The translations under genes and the position numbers were made by a program. Shown here piece by piece: positions 29,056-38,069 of a stretch of DNA of 64,000 nucleotides. This DNA comes from Thermococcus sp. 21S9 (GTDB taxonomy: Archaea; Methanobacteriota_B; Thermococci; Thermococcales; Thermococcaceae). The stretch covers positions 1,426,001-1,490,000 of the forward strand of contig NZ_SNUS01000001.1 in the NCBI RefSeq assembly GCF_012027635.1, given 5' to 3'. The first letter of the stretch is position 1, and every line of letters begins with the position of its first letter. The notes under the pieces are model-generated. The model saw only the letters and a program-made list of their open reading frames with translations, had not been told where the DNA came from and did not search any database.

Positions 29056-29070
29056 AAGCCTTTATAGACC
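29056..29070. promoter_or_regulatory. Shared divergent TATA element
   Basis: AAGCCTTTATAGACC reads GGTCTATAAAGGCTT on the other strand, so each strand presents a TATA. The centre (about 29064) is 33 nt from the helicase ATG and 35 nt from the UbiD ATG. The 67-bp gap has no better element. Confidence 0.55.
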
Positions 29071-29098
29071 TTTTGGAACAAAGGTCTAAGGTGGTGGC

Positions 29099-30364
29099 AT
29101 GCTGAGGGAAATTCTTCAAACTTTCGACGACCTGATTGTCATAAAGGAACCCGTGAGCAAGGAACTCGAGGTGACGCGCTACCTGCTGAAGTACCGCGAC
29201 AGGCCGGTTCTCTTCGAGGACGTTGACGGCTGGAGGGTCGCCGGAAACATCTGGAGCACCCGCGAGAGGATAGCCCGCTTCCTGAACACGAGCAGGGAGC
29301 GCCTGATGCACGTTGTGGCGGACGCGATGGAGAATCCCGCCCCTTATAAAATCGTCGAAAGCGCCCCGTTCCTGAAGAACTCGACGGAGGACTTTTCTCT
29401 CCTCGAGCTCCCGGTTCCGAAGTACTATCCCAAGGACGGCGGGCCGTACTTCACCTCGGCGATGGTCATCGCAAAGGACGACAACGGCTTCGTCAACATG
29501 TCATTTCACAGAATGATGGTTCGAGACGAGAAGACCGTTGCGATAAGGCTCGTCCCGAGGCATCTCTACGCGATGTGGAAGGACAGGGCCGAGCACGGAG
29601 AAGAGCTGGACGTTAGAATCGTCGTGGGAAATCCAATTCACCTGCTCTTGGCTGGAGCTACCAGCACGGCCTACGGAATCAGCGAGCTTGAGATAGCCTC
29701 CAAACTCAGCGAGCTCGCCTTCGGGAGGCCCGTTAAAGTCGTTGACTTGAATGGAATTCCCGTGCCGGTCGAGAGCGAGTTCGTCTTCGAGGCGAAAATA
29801 ACTCCGGAGCTGGTCAATGAGGGGCCGTTCGTGGACATAACGGGAACCTACGACTACGTGAGAAAGCAACCGCTGGTCGTCTTTGAGAGGATGTACCACG
29901 TTGACAACCCGATTTTCCACGCCCTCCTGCCAGGTGGCTACGAGCACTTCATGCTCATGGGTCTTCCAAAGGAGCCTCAAATATACGCGAGCGTCAAGCG
30001 CGTTGTTCCAAAGGTTCACGGGGTAAGGCTGACGGAAGGAGGTGCCATGTGGCTTCACGCAGTTGTTTCGATAACCAAACAGCACGACGGCGACGGCAAG
30101 AACGCGATTTTGGCGGCCTTCGCCGGCCACCCGAGCCTTAAACACGTGGTCGTCGTTGACGAGGACATAGACATCTACGATGACCGCGACGTGGAGTGGG
30201 CGATAGCGACGCGCTTCCAGGCCGACAGGGACCTCGTGATAGTCCCCAACGCCCGCGGTAGCTCCCTCGACCCCTCAGCGGAGAGGAGCTTAACCGCCAA
30301 GTGGGGCATCGATGCGACGAAGCCCCTCGACAGAAAGGAAGAGTTTGAGAGGGCTAAGCTTTAG
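29099..30364 (+). CDS. UbiD-family decarboxylase (candidate anhydromevalonate phosphate decarboxylase)
   Basis: Prenylated-FMN-dependent decarboxylase family. Motifs include [18 protein letters not shown], the E-rich FDVxG-like region ([15 protein letters not shown]) and [26 protein letters not shown]. At 421 residues it is shorter than UbiD (about 490), like archaeal homologues that act in the modified mevalonate pathway on trans-anhydromevalonate 5-phosphate. That assignment is inference from the archaeal clade and from the absence, in general, of a classical mevalonate diphosphate decarboxylase in these archaea. GGTGGTG precedes the ATG. Confidence 0.8.
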   Translation: MLREILQTFDDLIVIKEPVSKELEVTRYLLKYRDRPVLFEDVDGWRVAGNIWSTRERIARFLNTSRERLMHVVADAMENPAPYKIVESAPFLKNSTEDFSLLELPVPKYYPKDGGPYFTSAMVIAKDDNGFVNMSFHRMMVRDEKTVAIRLVPRHLYAMWKDRAEHGEELDVRIVVGNPIHLLLAGATSTAYGISELEIASKLSELAFGRPVKVVDLNGIPVPVESEFVFEAKITPELVNEGPFVDITGTYDYVRKQPLVVFERMYHVDNPIFHALLPGGYEHFMLMGLPKEPQIYASVKRVVPKVHGVRLTEGGAMWLHAVVSITKQHDGDGKNAILAAFAGHPSLKHVVVVDEDIDIYDDRDVEWAIATRFQADRDLVIVPNARGSSLDPSAERSLTAKWGIDATKPLDRKEEFERAKL

Positions 30365-30944
30365 CCCCCTCCGCTTTTCTCACCATCTTCCCCTCCAGCA
30401 GGTCTATTATCTCCACCTTCTCGTAGAGGTACCAGAGGGCGAGGAAGCTGAGCCCCGTCGAGAGGAACGGGTTGATTAGGTAGAGCGGGCTGAGGGCGAT
30501 GAAGACCGCGTAGCCGAGCAGGAACGCAGAGAGCGAGTAGAGAACCTTCCCCGTTCCGAGCCTGTAGGCTGCGTAGAGGCCGGCAACCGCTATCGGGACC
30601 TCCCAGGGGACGAGTATGAACTTGCCCCAGAGGTGCCAGCCGAGCCTTGGAAAACCGTACCAGATGCCGTTCGGGAGGAATGGAATCCCTCCTGTGAAGA
30701 AGTCAGCGAGCAGGTGCAGGCCGTTGCCCAGAATTCCAAGCGGGCCGAAGGGGAGCATGTAGATGAACGAGACGAAGCCGTGGTTGAAGAATGTCCTCGT
30801 GAAGTCGCCGGTGGCGAGAAGCATCTGAATGAAGCTGTAATCCGGTGCGGAGTTTGCTATGACGAACAGCCCGAGGAGCTTCCTGTTCCATCCCCTCCAG
30901 GCTCCTATGAGGTAGGCAACGAAGATGTGCATCGGAAGTAGCAT
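30354..30944 (-). CDS. Multi-pass membrane protein, DUF457/YdjM-like
   Basis: 196 residues with about five hydrophobic helices. His/Asp residues lie near membrane edges ([45 protein letters not shown]), the pattern of the YdjM/DUF457 group annotated as membrane-bound metal-dependent hydrolases. GAGGTG precedes the ATG. Activity is unproven. The 3' end overlaps the UbiD-family gene by 11 bp. Confidence 0.65.
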   Translation of the reverse strand: MLLPMHIFVAYLIGAWRGWNRKLLGLFVIANSAPDYSFIQMLLATGDFTRTFFNHGFVSFIYMLPFGPLGILGNGLHLLADFFTGGIPFLPNGIWYGFPRLGWHLWGKFILVPWEVPIAVAGLYAAYRLGTGKVLYSLSAFLLGYAVFIALSPLYLINPFLSTGLSFLALWYLYEKVEIIDLLEGKMVRKAEGAKA

Positions 30945-31023
30945 TCGAACACCTCAGGATTCTTCGAAAATAAAACCTAAAAAGTTTTCTGAACAAAATT
31001 GAGAAGTTGAAAACAGAACAAAG

Positions 31024-31941
31024 TCACTTCACGAGGGTTAGGAAGATTTCTTCGAGGCTTGGCTCTTTCACCTGCATTGTCAGAATCTTCGCCCCCTGGG
31101 AAGCAACGTAGTCGTGAAGCTCCTCGCGAATGTCCTCCGAGGCAACGACCCTGTACTTGTTCTCCCCGAGGGGCGTAACGTTCCAGGGGGCGGAACTCCA
31201 GTCCACGGGCCTGTTCGTCTCGATGATAATCGTGTAACCTGCCTTTCTCAGAAACTCCCGCTTGATGTTCTCGATGCTGTCCTCCAGCACAAGCCTGCCC
31301 TTGACGATGACGCCAACGGTATCGCAGACCTCTTCAACATGCGCGAGAATGTGGCTCGAAAAGAAGACCGTCTTTCCAGCCTTCCTCTGTTCTTTAATAA
31401 TTTCCTTGAATTCCGCAATCCCAGTCGGGTCGAGTCCAGTCATCGGCTCGTCGAGGATTAAAAGCTCGGGGTCGTTTATCAAAGCCTGAGCGAGGAGAAG
31501 CCTTTGACGCATTCCCTTTGAGAACTTGCCGACCTTCTTGTTCCTGACCTCCCAGAGGTTGACGAGTTTTAAAAGCTCTTCACTCCTCTTCTCGCGCTCC
31601 ACCTTTGGAATCTTGAAGGCCTTGCCGATTATGTCAAGGGTCTGCATTGGAGTCAAAAACTCCCATAGGGTAGCGTGCTCGGGCATGTAGCCGATTCTCG
31701 CCTTGGCTTTAACGAGTTTGCCCTCGTCGAACTTCCCGTTCCTGAAGACCTCCTCACCGAGGAGTTCTATTCTTCCCTCTTGGGGAAAGACGAGGCCGAG
31801 GAGGCTCAGTATCGTCGTGCTCTTTCCTGCTCCATTCGGCCCGAGGAAGCCGTAGACGACACCATTGGGAACCTTGAGCGTGAGGCCATCGAGGGCCCTA
31901 ACGTCTTTGTAAACCTTAACCAAATTCTCAACCACAATCAT
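31024..31941 (-). CDS. ABC transporter ATP-binding protein (ABC-2 exporter type)
   Basis: Nucleotide-binding subunit. Walker A GPNGAGKST, Q-loop GYMPEH, signature FSKGMRQRL, Walker B LLILDEPMTGLDP, switch His in SSHIL. The C-terminal ~80 residues (after LEDSIENIKREF) form the extra domain typical of exporter ATPases. GAGGTGA overlapping the permease stop selects ATG 31941. Paired with the permease gene just upstream. Substrate unknown. Confidence 0.92.
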   Translation of the reverse strand: MIVVENLVKVYKDVRALDGLTLKVPNGVVYGFLGPNGAGKSTTILSLLGLVFPQEGRIELLGEEVFRNGKFDEGKLVKAKARIGYMPEHATLWEFLTPMQTLDIIGKAFKIPKVEREKRSEELLKLVNLWEVRNKKVGKFSKGMRQRLLLAQALINDPELLILDEPMTGLDPTGIAEFKEIIKEQRKAGKTVFFSSHILAHVEEVCDTVGVIVKGRLVLEDSIENIKREFLRKAGYTIIIETNRPVDWSSAPWNVTPLGENKYRVVASEDIREELHDYVASQGAKILTMQVKEPSLEEIFLTLVK

Positions 31942-31946
31942 GACCA

Positions 31947-32837
31947 TCACCTCAAATCCATGCGGAGGAAGCGCCAGGTTGCGATGCCGAGGTAGACGAG
32001 GGTCATGACGATGAGGAGGGCAACGTTTACGGCTCTCTTTTTCATTGCCCTTCCTATTCCGGCGTATTCAGCCGTGTACGTGGGATACGTATGCGTTTCA
32101 CCGTTGATTTCAATGGTTTCAGTGGTCTTCTTGTACTCGTTAACATCCTTTAGGATTACAGAGAACTGGGCGTTTGGGGCAAAGAACAGATACTTGGTGT
32201 AGTACTTTGCCATATAGTCGTTGGCCTGCTGGGGGGTCATGTTGTCGGAGGCATTTACCGTGGCTTTGTAAGCTACAACCGACGGGAGGAGTATGTAGAG
32301 CAGGAAGAAGACGCCAAGCGCAACGCCGAGGGACGCACCGGACGAGCGAATGAACGTCGAGATAATGTAGCCGATAGAGATGAACTCCACCATGACGAGC
32401 AGGAGAAGAAGGTTGAGCAGGAAAATGTCAGCGGTTATCTTTGATATAGAGATTCCAACCCACTTAAGGCCTGCAAGGGTAACAAGGCTCGTTAGGAGAA
32501 GCGCCATCGCAAACACGACGAACTGGCCCGCGTACTTTCCAAGTATATAGCCAAGCCTCGTCACGCTCTTGCTGAGGGCTATCCTGATTGTACCGTCTTC
32601 AATCTCCTTGTTTATCGCCCCTGCCCCAAAGATTATCGCGAGAATCCCAAGGAAGAAGAGCGCCGTTTTGCTGGAAAAGGCTATTATCGTTGCTATGGCT
32701 TCAAGCTCATCCTGCACCCCGGTTTGCTTCATGAAATAAAACGCGGGTATGTACAGACCGATTATAATCAACAGTATTGCCCAGAGCTTTTTGGTTCTTA
32801 TCCCCTTCATAAACTCGACCTGGAATCCCCAGAACAC
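31947..32837 (-). CDS. ABC-2 type transporter permease
   Basis: About 296 residues with six hydrophobic helices and a large extracytoplasmic loop (about 190-255, from YKATVNASDNMTPQQANDYM) between the fifth and sixth. GTG 32837 is chosen because GGAGGTG lies six bases before it; the longer frame starts inside that ribosome binding site. Forms an exporter with the ATPase gene that follows, separated by 5 bp. A TATA lies about 45 bp upstream. Confidence 0.85.
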   Translation of the reverse strand: MFWGFQVEFMKGIRTKKLWAILLIIIGLYIPAFYFMKQTGVQDELEAIATIIAFSSKTALFFLGILAIIFGAGAINKEIEDGTIRIALSKSVTRLGYILGKYAGQFVVFAMALLLTSLVTLAGLKWVGISISKITADIFLLNLLLLLVMVEFISIGYIISTFIRSSGASLGVALGVFFLLYILLPSVVAYKATVNASDNMTPQQANDYMAKYYTKYLFFAPNAQFSVILKDVNEYKKTTETIEINGETHTYPTYTAEYAGIGRAMKKRAVNVALLIVMTLVYLGIATWRFLRMDLR

Positions 32838-32875
32838 AGGGAACACCTCCACTCGCTCTCGGTAGAACTAAACTA

Positions 32876-32890
32876 AGGAGTATAAAAATT
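32876..32890 (-). promoter_or_regulatory. Promoter of the ABC-2 exporter operon
   Basis: Minus strand AATTTTTATACTCC, centred near 32883, predicts a start near 32857 and a 20-nt leader carrying GGAGGTG before GTG 32837. Confidence 0.6.
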
Positions 32891-32913
32891 TTGTCATAGG
32901 AATTGGAATGAAA

Positions 32914-33702
32914 TTAGAGTCTCCTAAGTTCGAGAACCAGCTCGGCCTTCTGGCAGTGCGCCTTGAGCCTCCCGAGAACTTCCTCCTTGCCACCAAGGAC
33001 CGGCCAGAGGATTGAATCAATGTGGAGCGGTGGAATTCCTGTCCTCTCTGCAATCCTGTTCCAGAAGCTAACCGGCGGTTCGCTGGTGAAGCGCTTGGTG
33101 TAGGCGTTTATCCTCACGTCGTCAGGAATTTCGAGGGCCATTGGGTAGGGAACGAAGGCATTAAAGGCAATCCTCCCCGCGTAGCCGAACATCTTCACGG
33201 CGAAGACTATCGTTTTCGCGCTTTTCTTAGCCTTCATGGTCCTCGCGAGGTCATCTCTAAGCCTTTCCATGCCGTTGAAGTAGTAATCCCCCAGCTCGTC
33301 CATCGAGAGGGACTCTAAGAAGGGCTCGACCCGCTCGATTCTCTTGAGCTTTCCGGCAACGAGGCGCCTGTTGGTTCTTGAGTTGGGGAGAAACTGGGTG
33401 TAGGCCTCCGTTATTCTCTCCGGCGGGTTCTTCGAGAAATACCCTGAGAACTCCCACCACCAGTCCTCGCCCTTCCCGCTCAGCTGGTAGCTGACGAGCG
33501 CGTTGGCTATAACAAGTTTGATGAAGAGTTCGTCGTCCTTCAGGTTTTCCCGGAGGTTCTTGAGGGCATCGAACTGCAAATCAACCTTCTCCTCAATGGT
33601 TCTCGCGCAGTCGAGGCCGAGCTCCCGCAGTATTTCCACGAGCCTCTCGATTTTATCTTCCTCTTCCCGATATTTTATCTTCACGAAGCGGTCGAGCGTC
33701 AT
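32914..33702 (-). CDS. Archaeal 8-oxoguanine DNA glycosylase/lyase (AGOG)
   Basis: Removes 7,8-dihydro-8-oxoguanine and nicks the abasic site, in base excision repair. The helical HhH-GPD-like fold has candidate catalytic Lys163 in SAKTIVFAVKMFGYAGR and Asp195 in EIPDDVRINAY; the 32-residue spacing matches that reported for Pyrobaculum AGOG. The C terminus carries HIDSILWPVLGG. 262 residues, as in the family. Start overlaps the RFAP synthase stop by ATGA. Confidence 0.92.
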   Translation of the reverse strand: MTLDRFVKIKYREEEDKIERLVEILRELGLDCARTIEEKVDLQFDALKNLRENLKDDELFIKLVIANALVSYQLSGKGEDWWWEFSGYFSKNPPERITEAYTQFLPNSRTNRRLVAGKLKRIERVEPFLESLSMDELGDYYFNGMERLRDDLARTMKAKKSAKTIVFAVKMFGYAGRIAFNAFVPYPMALEIPDDVRINAYTKRFTSEPPVSFWNRIAERTGIPPLHIDSILWPVLGGKEEVLGRLKAHCQKAELVLELRRL

Positions 33703-34667
33703 TGCGCCACGCTCCTTATCAACCTTTCCAGGAAGGCGTTCTCGCTCACAATTTCTGCTCCGGTGTTCCTCGGAAGGCCAAGCTCGACCTTCGCCCTTAT
33801 TCCGTGCTCCTTGAGGTGGTCGTTAAGCTCGGCAGAAAGCCTCTGGAACTCCGCCTTCAGGATTAGGCCGTAAACCGTCGGCCCCCAACTGCTCTGGCCT
33901 GCGCCGTGGGTTTTCTCACCCAGCCAGTTGAGGATTAACTTGACATCCTCCCTGAACTCGCCCCCCTGAAACTCCGCAAAGTGCCTGCCGACGAGCCTCT
34001 GTATCGCCGAGAGGTGCTCACCGAAGGCCCTGACGTTCCTCTCCTTCAACGCGGGCAATAAGCCGAGTAAAATGCGATGGCTTATCTCCCTGGCCACGTT
34101 GACGTTCCCGAAGTTTCCGCTCATTATAGGCTTCTCCTCCTCTTCATCGAGGCCCGGCTTTACCTCGGGAATCACGAGCAGGAAGGCCCACTCCTCGGGA
34201 AAATCCTCGCGGAGTATCAGCGGGGGGATTCCTTCTTTAACCCCGCCATCGAGGACGAAGCCTCCGTGAGCGAAGGCGTAAATCCCGGCCCCACTGTTCT
34301 TTCCCCTTCCGAGGACCTCGGCGAGCCTTTCAACCGGAATGTTCAGGTTGTTGAGCCCCGCTATTGCGGTTCCAACGGCCAAGCTCAGCTGAGTAGTCGA
34401 GCCGAGGCCGACGTGCCTTGGAATTGCCTTTCGAACCTCAATTAGGTAGCCGGTTCCCGTTCCAAAGGCCGAGTTCATTCTCTCCACGGCCTTCCTTATG
34501 GTTTCAACGTCCTCACCTTGGGCCTTTACCTCGAGCCGTTCAGCGGGCAGAACCTTTACCTCGTAGCCACCTTCGAGCGCCACCCCGAGGCTCCCGAAGC
34601 GCCTTCCAAGCGAGCCCGTTGGGTCTATCAGGCCGAGGTGAAGCCTTTTCGGCGTCCGGATTATCAT
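33699..34667 (-). CDS. Beta-ribofuranosylaminobenzene 5'-phosphate synthase (GHMP fold)
   Basis: RFAP synthase condenses p-hydroxybenzoate/p-aminobenzoate with PRPP at the start of methanopterin-type cofactor synthesis. Signatures: MIIRTPKRLHLGLIDPTG at the N terminus and the GHMP loop PRHVGLGSTTQLSLAVG. About 322 residues. GGGTGATG precedes ATG 34667. In Thermococcales it implies a tetrahydromethanopterin-like or modified folate cofactor. Divergent to a DHPS-like gene 48 bp away, which fits the same pathway. Confidence 0.88.
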   Translation of the reverse strand: MIIRTPKRLHLGLIDPTGSLGRRFGSLGVALEGGYEVKVLPAERLEVKAQGEDVETIRKAVERMNSAFGTGTGYLIEVRKAIPRHVGLGSTTQLSLAVGTAIAGLNNLNIPVERLAEVLGRGKNSGAGIYAFAHGGFVLDGGVKEGIPPLILREDFPEEWAFLLVIPEVKPGLDEEEEKPIMSGNFGNVNVAREISHRILLGLLPALKERNVRAFGEHLSAIQRLVGRHFAEFQGGEFREDVKLILNWLGEKTHGAGQSSWGPTVYGLILKAEFQRLSAELNDHLKEHGIRAKVELGLPRNTGAEIVSENAFLERLIRSVAQ

Positions 34668-34715
34668 GCCCATCACCCTTTTATTGACTCCCGAGAAGCA
34701 TAGGCGGTGATGCTA

Positions 34716-35534
34716 ATGAAGTTTGCGGGAGTTAATCTTGACGAGCCGAGGATAATGGGAGTAATAAACGTCTCGCCCGAGAGCTTCTACAAGGGGAGCG
34801 TGAGGAACGATGAAAAGGCTTTGGCAGAGACCGCCGTTAGAATGGTTGAGGAAGGGGCGAGCTTCATAGACATCGGGGCGAAGTCAACGGCTCCCTACCT
34901 TGAGACACAGATTCCGCTCGAGGAGGAAATTAAAAGGGCCGTTTGGGCCGTCAAGGTCGTCAAGGACGCGGTTGATGTCCCCGTGAGCATCGACACCACG
35001 AGCGCGAGGGTTGCTGAGGAAGCCCTGAAGGCCGGCGCGGACATTATAAACGACGTAACCGGCTTCAAGGGCGACCCGGAGATGGCGAGGGTTGCCTCTG
35101 AGTACAGCGCTCCGGCCGTTCTCTGCGCCCACGGGAAAGTGAGGGACTTCTCGGACCCGGTCAGGACTGTCATTGAGTTCCTCGGGGAGAGTCTGACGAT
35201 AGCAAAGGAGCACGAGGTTGAAGATGTTGCCGTTGACCCCGCTATCGGTTTCCTTCGTCCGGAGTGGCCACCCTGGTACGAGTGGGACTCGAAGGTAATA
35301 GCGAACCTCAACATACTCAATCTCTTTGGAAGGCCAATCCTCATCGGCGTTTCTCGGAAGTCCTTCATAGGCGCGATAACGGGCAGAGAGAAACCGGAGG
35401 AAAGGCTCGCCGGCAGTTTATCGGCAACAGCAATAGCCGTCCTGAAGGGTGCGAGAATAGTGAGGACCCACGACGTGAGGGAAACGCTCGACGCGGTGAA
35501 GGTCGCCGGGTTCATCGGGCGGTTTTCGCCTTAG
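34716..35534 (+). CDS. Dihydropteroate synthase-like protein
   Basis: TIM-barrel pterin-binding protein. DHPS motifs: IMGVINVSPESFYKG, SFIDIGAKSTAPY, VPVSIDTTSARVAEEALKAG, and ILIGVSRKSFIGAITG with THDVRETLDA at the end. In archaea that use RFAP synthase the enzyme may join pterin to an RFAP-derived moiety rather than to p-aminobenzoate (inference). GGTGATG selects ATG 34716. The 3' end overlaps the AI-2E family gene by 23 bp. Confidence 0.88.
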   Translation: MKFAGVNLDEPRIMGVINVSPESFYKGSVRNDEKALAETAVRMVEEGASFIDIGAKSTAPYLETQIPLEEEIKRAVWAVKVVKDAVDVPVSIDTTSARVAEEALKAGADIINDVTGFKGDPEMARVASEYSAPAVLCAHGKVRDFSDPVRTVIEFLGESLTIAKEHEVEDVAVDPAIGFLRPEWPPWYEWDSKVIANLNILNLFGRPILIGVSRKSFIGAITGREKPEERLAGSLSATAIAVLKGARIVRTHDVRETLDAVKVAGFIGRFSP

Positions 35535-36516
35535 AGTTCTTCGCCCTCTTCCATTCTTCGAGGAGCGTTATCAGGAGCGACAGCGAGACGGGTCCGATGA
35601 TGATTCCGACGAAGCCAAAGGCGATGTAGCCCCCGAAGATTCCCACGAGGCTTACGAGCGCGTTAACGCCCCACTGCCTCTTGCCGAGCCTCTTGGAGAG
35701 CAACAAATCCGGTAGGGGTGAAACAAGGGCAAAGCCGAGAATCCCCATAGCGAGGGCCCTTCCGGGGGACCCTGACGTAAACAGGTAAATCGCACTTGCA
35801 CCCCACACCATCCAACCGCCAACCACCGGCAGGAGCTCTAGGATAACGGTGAGTATCCCCGCCGCTATCGAGCCCCCGGCGTCCGACATCCCGAGGGCGT
35901 AAAAGAGGAACGCGAGTATGACCCCTTTGCCAACGCTGACGAGAAGCCATCCGCGCAGTAGGTGGTGGAGGGTTTCCGTTGCACTGTTTATGAGCTTTCT
36001 CGCGAGTTCTTCCCTGCTCGGGGGAAGGAGGGCGTATATCTCGTCTTTTATCGCCCTTGCATTCACGAGGACGCCGTAAAAGGCAAAGACCGCAACGATA
36101 ATCTGAAGGGACAGTTTGGGCAGGGAGTATGTGTACCCAAGGACGTAGGAATTAAAGCGCTCCGCTATCGCGCTTGAGAGCTTGTTGAGAAGGTCGTAGA
36201 CCCCGGATGGAAGGTTGAGGCCGAGGAGCCAGGTAAAAAAGGTATCCACGTAGTCGGTGAGGGAGTGCTTGATGTCATTCATCCACAGGGCAAAGCCGAG
36301 GATGAAGAGGAAAGAGAAGACCGTCAGGAGCCCCGTGAGTAGGAGGGCTGACCAGCGGTTGCCCATTCTGGTACTGAGCCTTTCGTGGACGGGATACAGG
36401 ATGTAAGTCAGGGTTACAGCGACGATAAGGGGGGAAAGAACGGGACTAACCGTCTGCCACGTGAGGTAGAGGATTACCAGTGAAACGCCAATCCAGACCG
36501 CTGTTTCAAGCTCCAT
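35512..36516 (-). CDS. AI-2E family transporter-like membrane protein
   Basis: 334 residues, seven to eight hydrophobic helices, and a conserved C-terminal half (ILELLPVVGGWMVWG, GIFGGYIAFGFVGIIIGPV) typical of the AI-2E/UPF0118 family, some members of which are Na+/H+ antiporters or exporters. Overlaps the next upstream gene (36506-36985) by 11 bp, so the two are co-translated. Substrate unknown. Confidence 0.85.
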   Translation of the reverse strand: MELETAVWIGVSLVILYLTWQTVSPVLSPLIVAVTLTYILYPVHERLSTRMGNRWSALLLTGLLTVFSFLFILGFALWMNDIKHSLTDYVDTFFTWLLGLNLPSGVYDLLNKLSSAIAERFNSYVLGYTYSLPKLSLQIIVAVFAFYGVLVNARAIKDEIYALLPPSREELARKLINSATETLHHLLRGWLLVSVGKGVILAFLFYALGMSDAGGSIAAGILTVILELLPVVGGWMVWGASAIYLFTSGSPGRALAMGILGFALVSPLPDLLLSKRLGKRQWGVNALVSLVGIFGGYIAFGFVGIIIGPVSLSLLITLLEEWKRAKNSKAKTAR

Positions 36517-36985
36517 CGAGCATCCCCAGGTACTTCAGGATTAGCTCCCTCGCGCTCGGCTTGCTGAAGACTATGAGGTAGCCCCTCTCGTCGAGGATGA
36601 AGTCCTTTCCGAGCGCGAGCAGAGTCTTCTTGAGCTTCACGATTTCGGCCCTCTCGAGGTCAACCCGCTCCTTGACTTCAGCAGGCGCATCTATCTCGTT
36701 TAGGGTCTTCTCGAGCCTGTTGAGGACGCTCCGGTTGACGAACTTAACCGGACTGAAGTTCGGCTCTTCCGCGGTTATCTCGCTCGGGTCAAGGTATATT
36801 CCCCAGTGCTCCTTGGCGCACTCAAAGGGGTATACGTAGTCCTCCCCGTAGTCGGGGAGGTAGAGCTCCCTTATCACCGCGAGGAGAAGCCTTCTGGCGT
36901 CTTTCCCGTAGAACTCAACCCTGAGCTTGAACTTCCCGTCGTCGAAGCCGTTCTCGAAAACCTCAAGCTTCTCCTCGCAGAGCAT
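36506..36985 (-). CDS. Unknown soluble protein
   Basis: 159 residues, charged, with no membrane segment. The N-terminal part is beta-rich (KLEVFENGFDDGKFKLRVEF) and the C-terminal part is helical (LNRLEKTLNEIDAPAEVKER). I do not recognise the family. It sits between sppA (4-bp gap) and the AI-2E-type gene (11-bp overlap) in one transcription unit, so an envelope-related accessory role is possible. Confidence 0.65.
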   Translation of the reverse strand: MLCEEKLEVFENGFDDGKFKLRVEFYGKDARRLLLAVIRELYLPDYGEDYVYPFECAKEHWGIYLDPSEITAEEPNFSPVKFVNRSVLNRLEKTLNEIDAPAEVKERVDLERAEIVKLKKTLLALGKDFILDERGYLIVFSKPSARELILKYLGMLDGA

Positions 36986-36989
36986 CCAA

Positions 36990-37976
36990 TCACCCCCTCA
37001 GGTAGGGTTTGAGGTAGTTCGGGTCTATGTAGAGGGCCTCGCTCCCGTAGACGCCGAAGTCGCTCGGGGTTTCAAGGTTCTTGTATATCACAACGTTTGC
37101 GCTCGTAACGTTCATTAACTTTTCGAGGGTCGCTATGGCGGTGTCCATTCCTCCGGTCTCATCCACGAGCGTTCCCGTGACGTTCTCTGCGAACCACGTC
37201 CTTCCGGTGGCAAACTTCTTGACCTCTGAGACGCTCATGTTCCTGCCCTCACTGACCGCCTGAAGGAACGCCTGGAAATATGTGTTGACCATGTTGGCGA
37301 TTATCTTTTTCTCCTCGGGCGTTAGGTCGCGCCACTCGGCTCCCATATCCTTGTAGGGGCCCGTTTTGAATACCTCAACTTTGATTCCGTTTCTCTGGTA
37401 GTTCTCCTGCAGGTCGTAGTGGACGTAGATGACACCGATGCTCCCCACCTCCGCGAGGGGACTCGCGACGATTTTATCGGCCCCGCTGGCTATGTAGTAG
37501 CCACCAGATGCCATTATTCCGCCGGAATACGCAACTACAGGCTTGACGAGGGCGAGCTTCTTGACGGCGGAGTAGATGTCCATGACCGGGCCGACGTCAC
37601 CGCCGGGGCTTTCAATCCACAGGAGCACCCCTCCGATTGAATCGTTGCTCGCGAGTTTCCGCAACAGGGGGACGACTTCAAGGGCAGTGTACTCATTTAT
37701 TATTCCGAAAATCGGGACAACGGCTATTTTCTCCCCACCAGTTCCGTTGATTAACGAGCGCAGGTAGGCAACCTCGTCCTTCAGCTGGCTGAGCTGGTAG
37801 CTTGACGTCCCGTTGCAGGTGACGTTCAGCGGGTTTTCCACCACCGTTGGGGTCGTGGTGTTCGTTGAAACCGCTATCGGGGAAGTTGCCTGGTAGAGCA
37901 CCGCTATTGCCACCACTGAGAGAGCGAGCAGAAGAGCGAGGATAGCCGAGACGTACTTCCAGATGTTCTCCCTCAT
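36990..37976 (-). CDS. sppA: Signal peptide peptidase SppA
   Basis: Membrane-anchored serine protease of the S49 family that degrades leftover signal peptides. A helix at residues 9-30 anchors it, with the protease domain outside. Catalytic Ser157 in SGGIMASGGYY and Lys209 in GPYKDMG are 52 residues apart, exactly as Ser162/Lys214 reported in Thermococcus kodakarensis SppA. WIESPGGDVG forms part of the substrate groove. 328 residues. GGTGAGAGG precedes the ATG and a TATA (AGGTTTAAAAG) lies about 35 bp upstream. Confidence 0.95.
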   Translation of the reverse strand: MRENIWKYVSAILALLLALSVVAIAVLYQATSPIAVSTNTTTPTVVENPLNVTCNGTSSYQLSQLKDEVAYLRSLINGTGGEKIAVVPIFGIINEYTALEVVPLLRKLASNDSIGGVLLWIESPGGDVGPVMDIYSAVKKLALVKPVVAYSGGIMASGGYYIASGADKIVASPLAEVGSIGVIYVHYDLQENYQRNGIKVEVFKTGPYKDMGAEWRDLTPEEKKIIANMVNTYFQAFLQAVSEGRNMSVSEVKKFATGRTWFAENVTGTLVDETGGMDTAIATLEKLMNVTSANVVIYKNLETPSDFGVYGSEALYIDPNYLKPYLRG

Positions 37977-38027
37977 CCTCTCACCTTAGACCCCTTGTCG
38001 GGCCAACTTTTAAACCTACCCTCGCTA

Positions 38028-38060
38028 AGCTTTTTATATTACCCCGAGAAATTCGGGGCA
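38028..38060 (+). promoter_or_regulatory. Promoter with dyad operator-like element
   Basis: GCTTTTTATATTACC (TATA centred near 38036) is followed at once by a perfect dyad CCCCGA-GAAAT-TCGGGG (38042-38058), lying between TATA and the expected start near 38062. A repressor bound here would block polymerase; if transcription starts earlier the dyad would be a leader hairpin. GGTGAT (38061-38066) precedes ATG 38070. Confidence 0.5.
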
Positions 38061-38069
38061 GGTGATTGC

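Noticed and set aside
36506-37976. Toxin-antitoxin or secretion module around sppA
   Set aside because: The unknown gene after sppA has no toxin, antitoxin or secretion motif; only operon linkage is supported.
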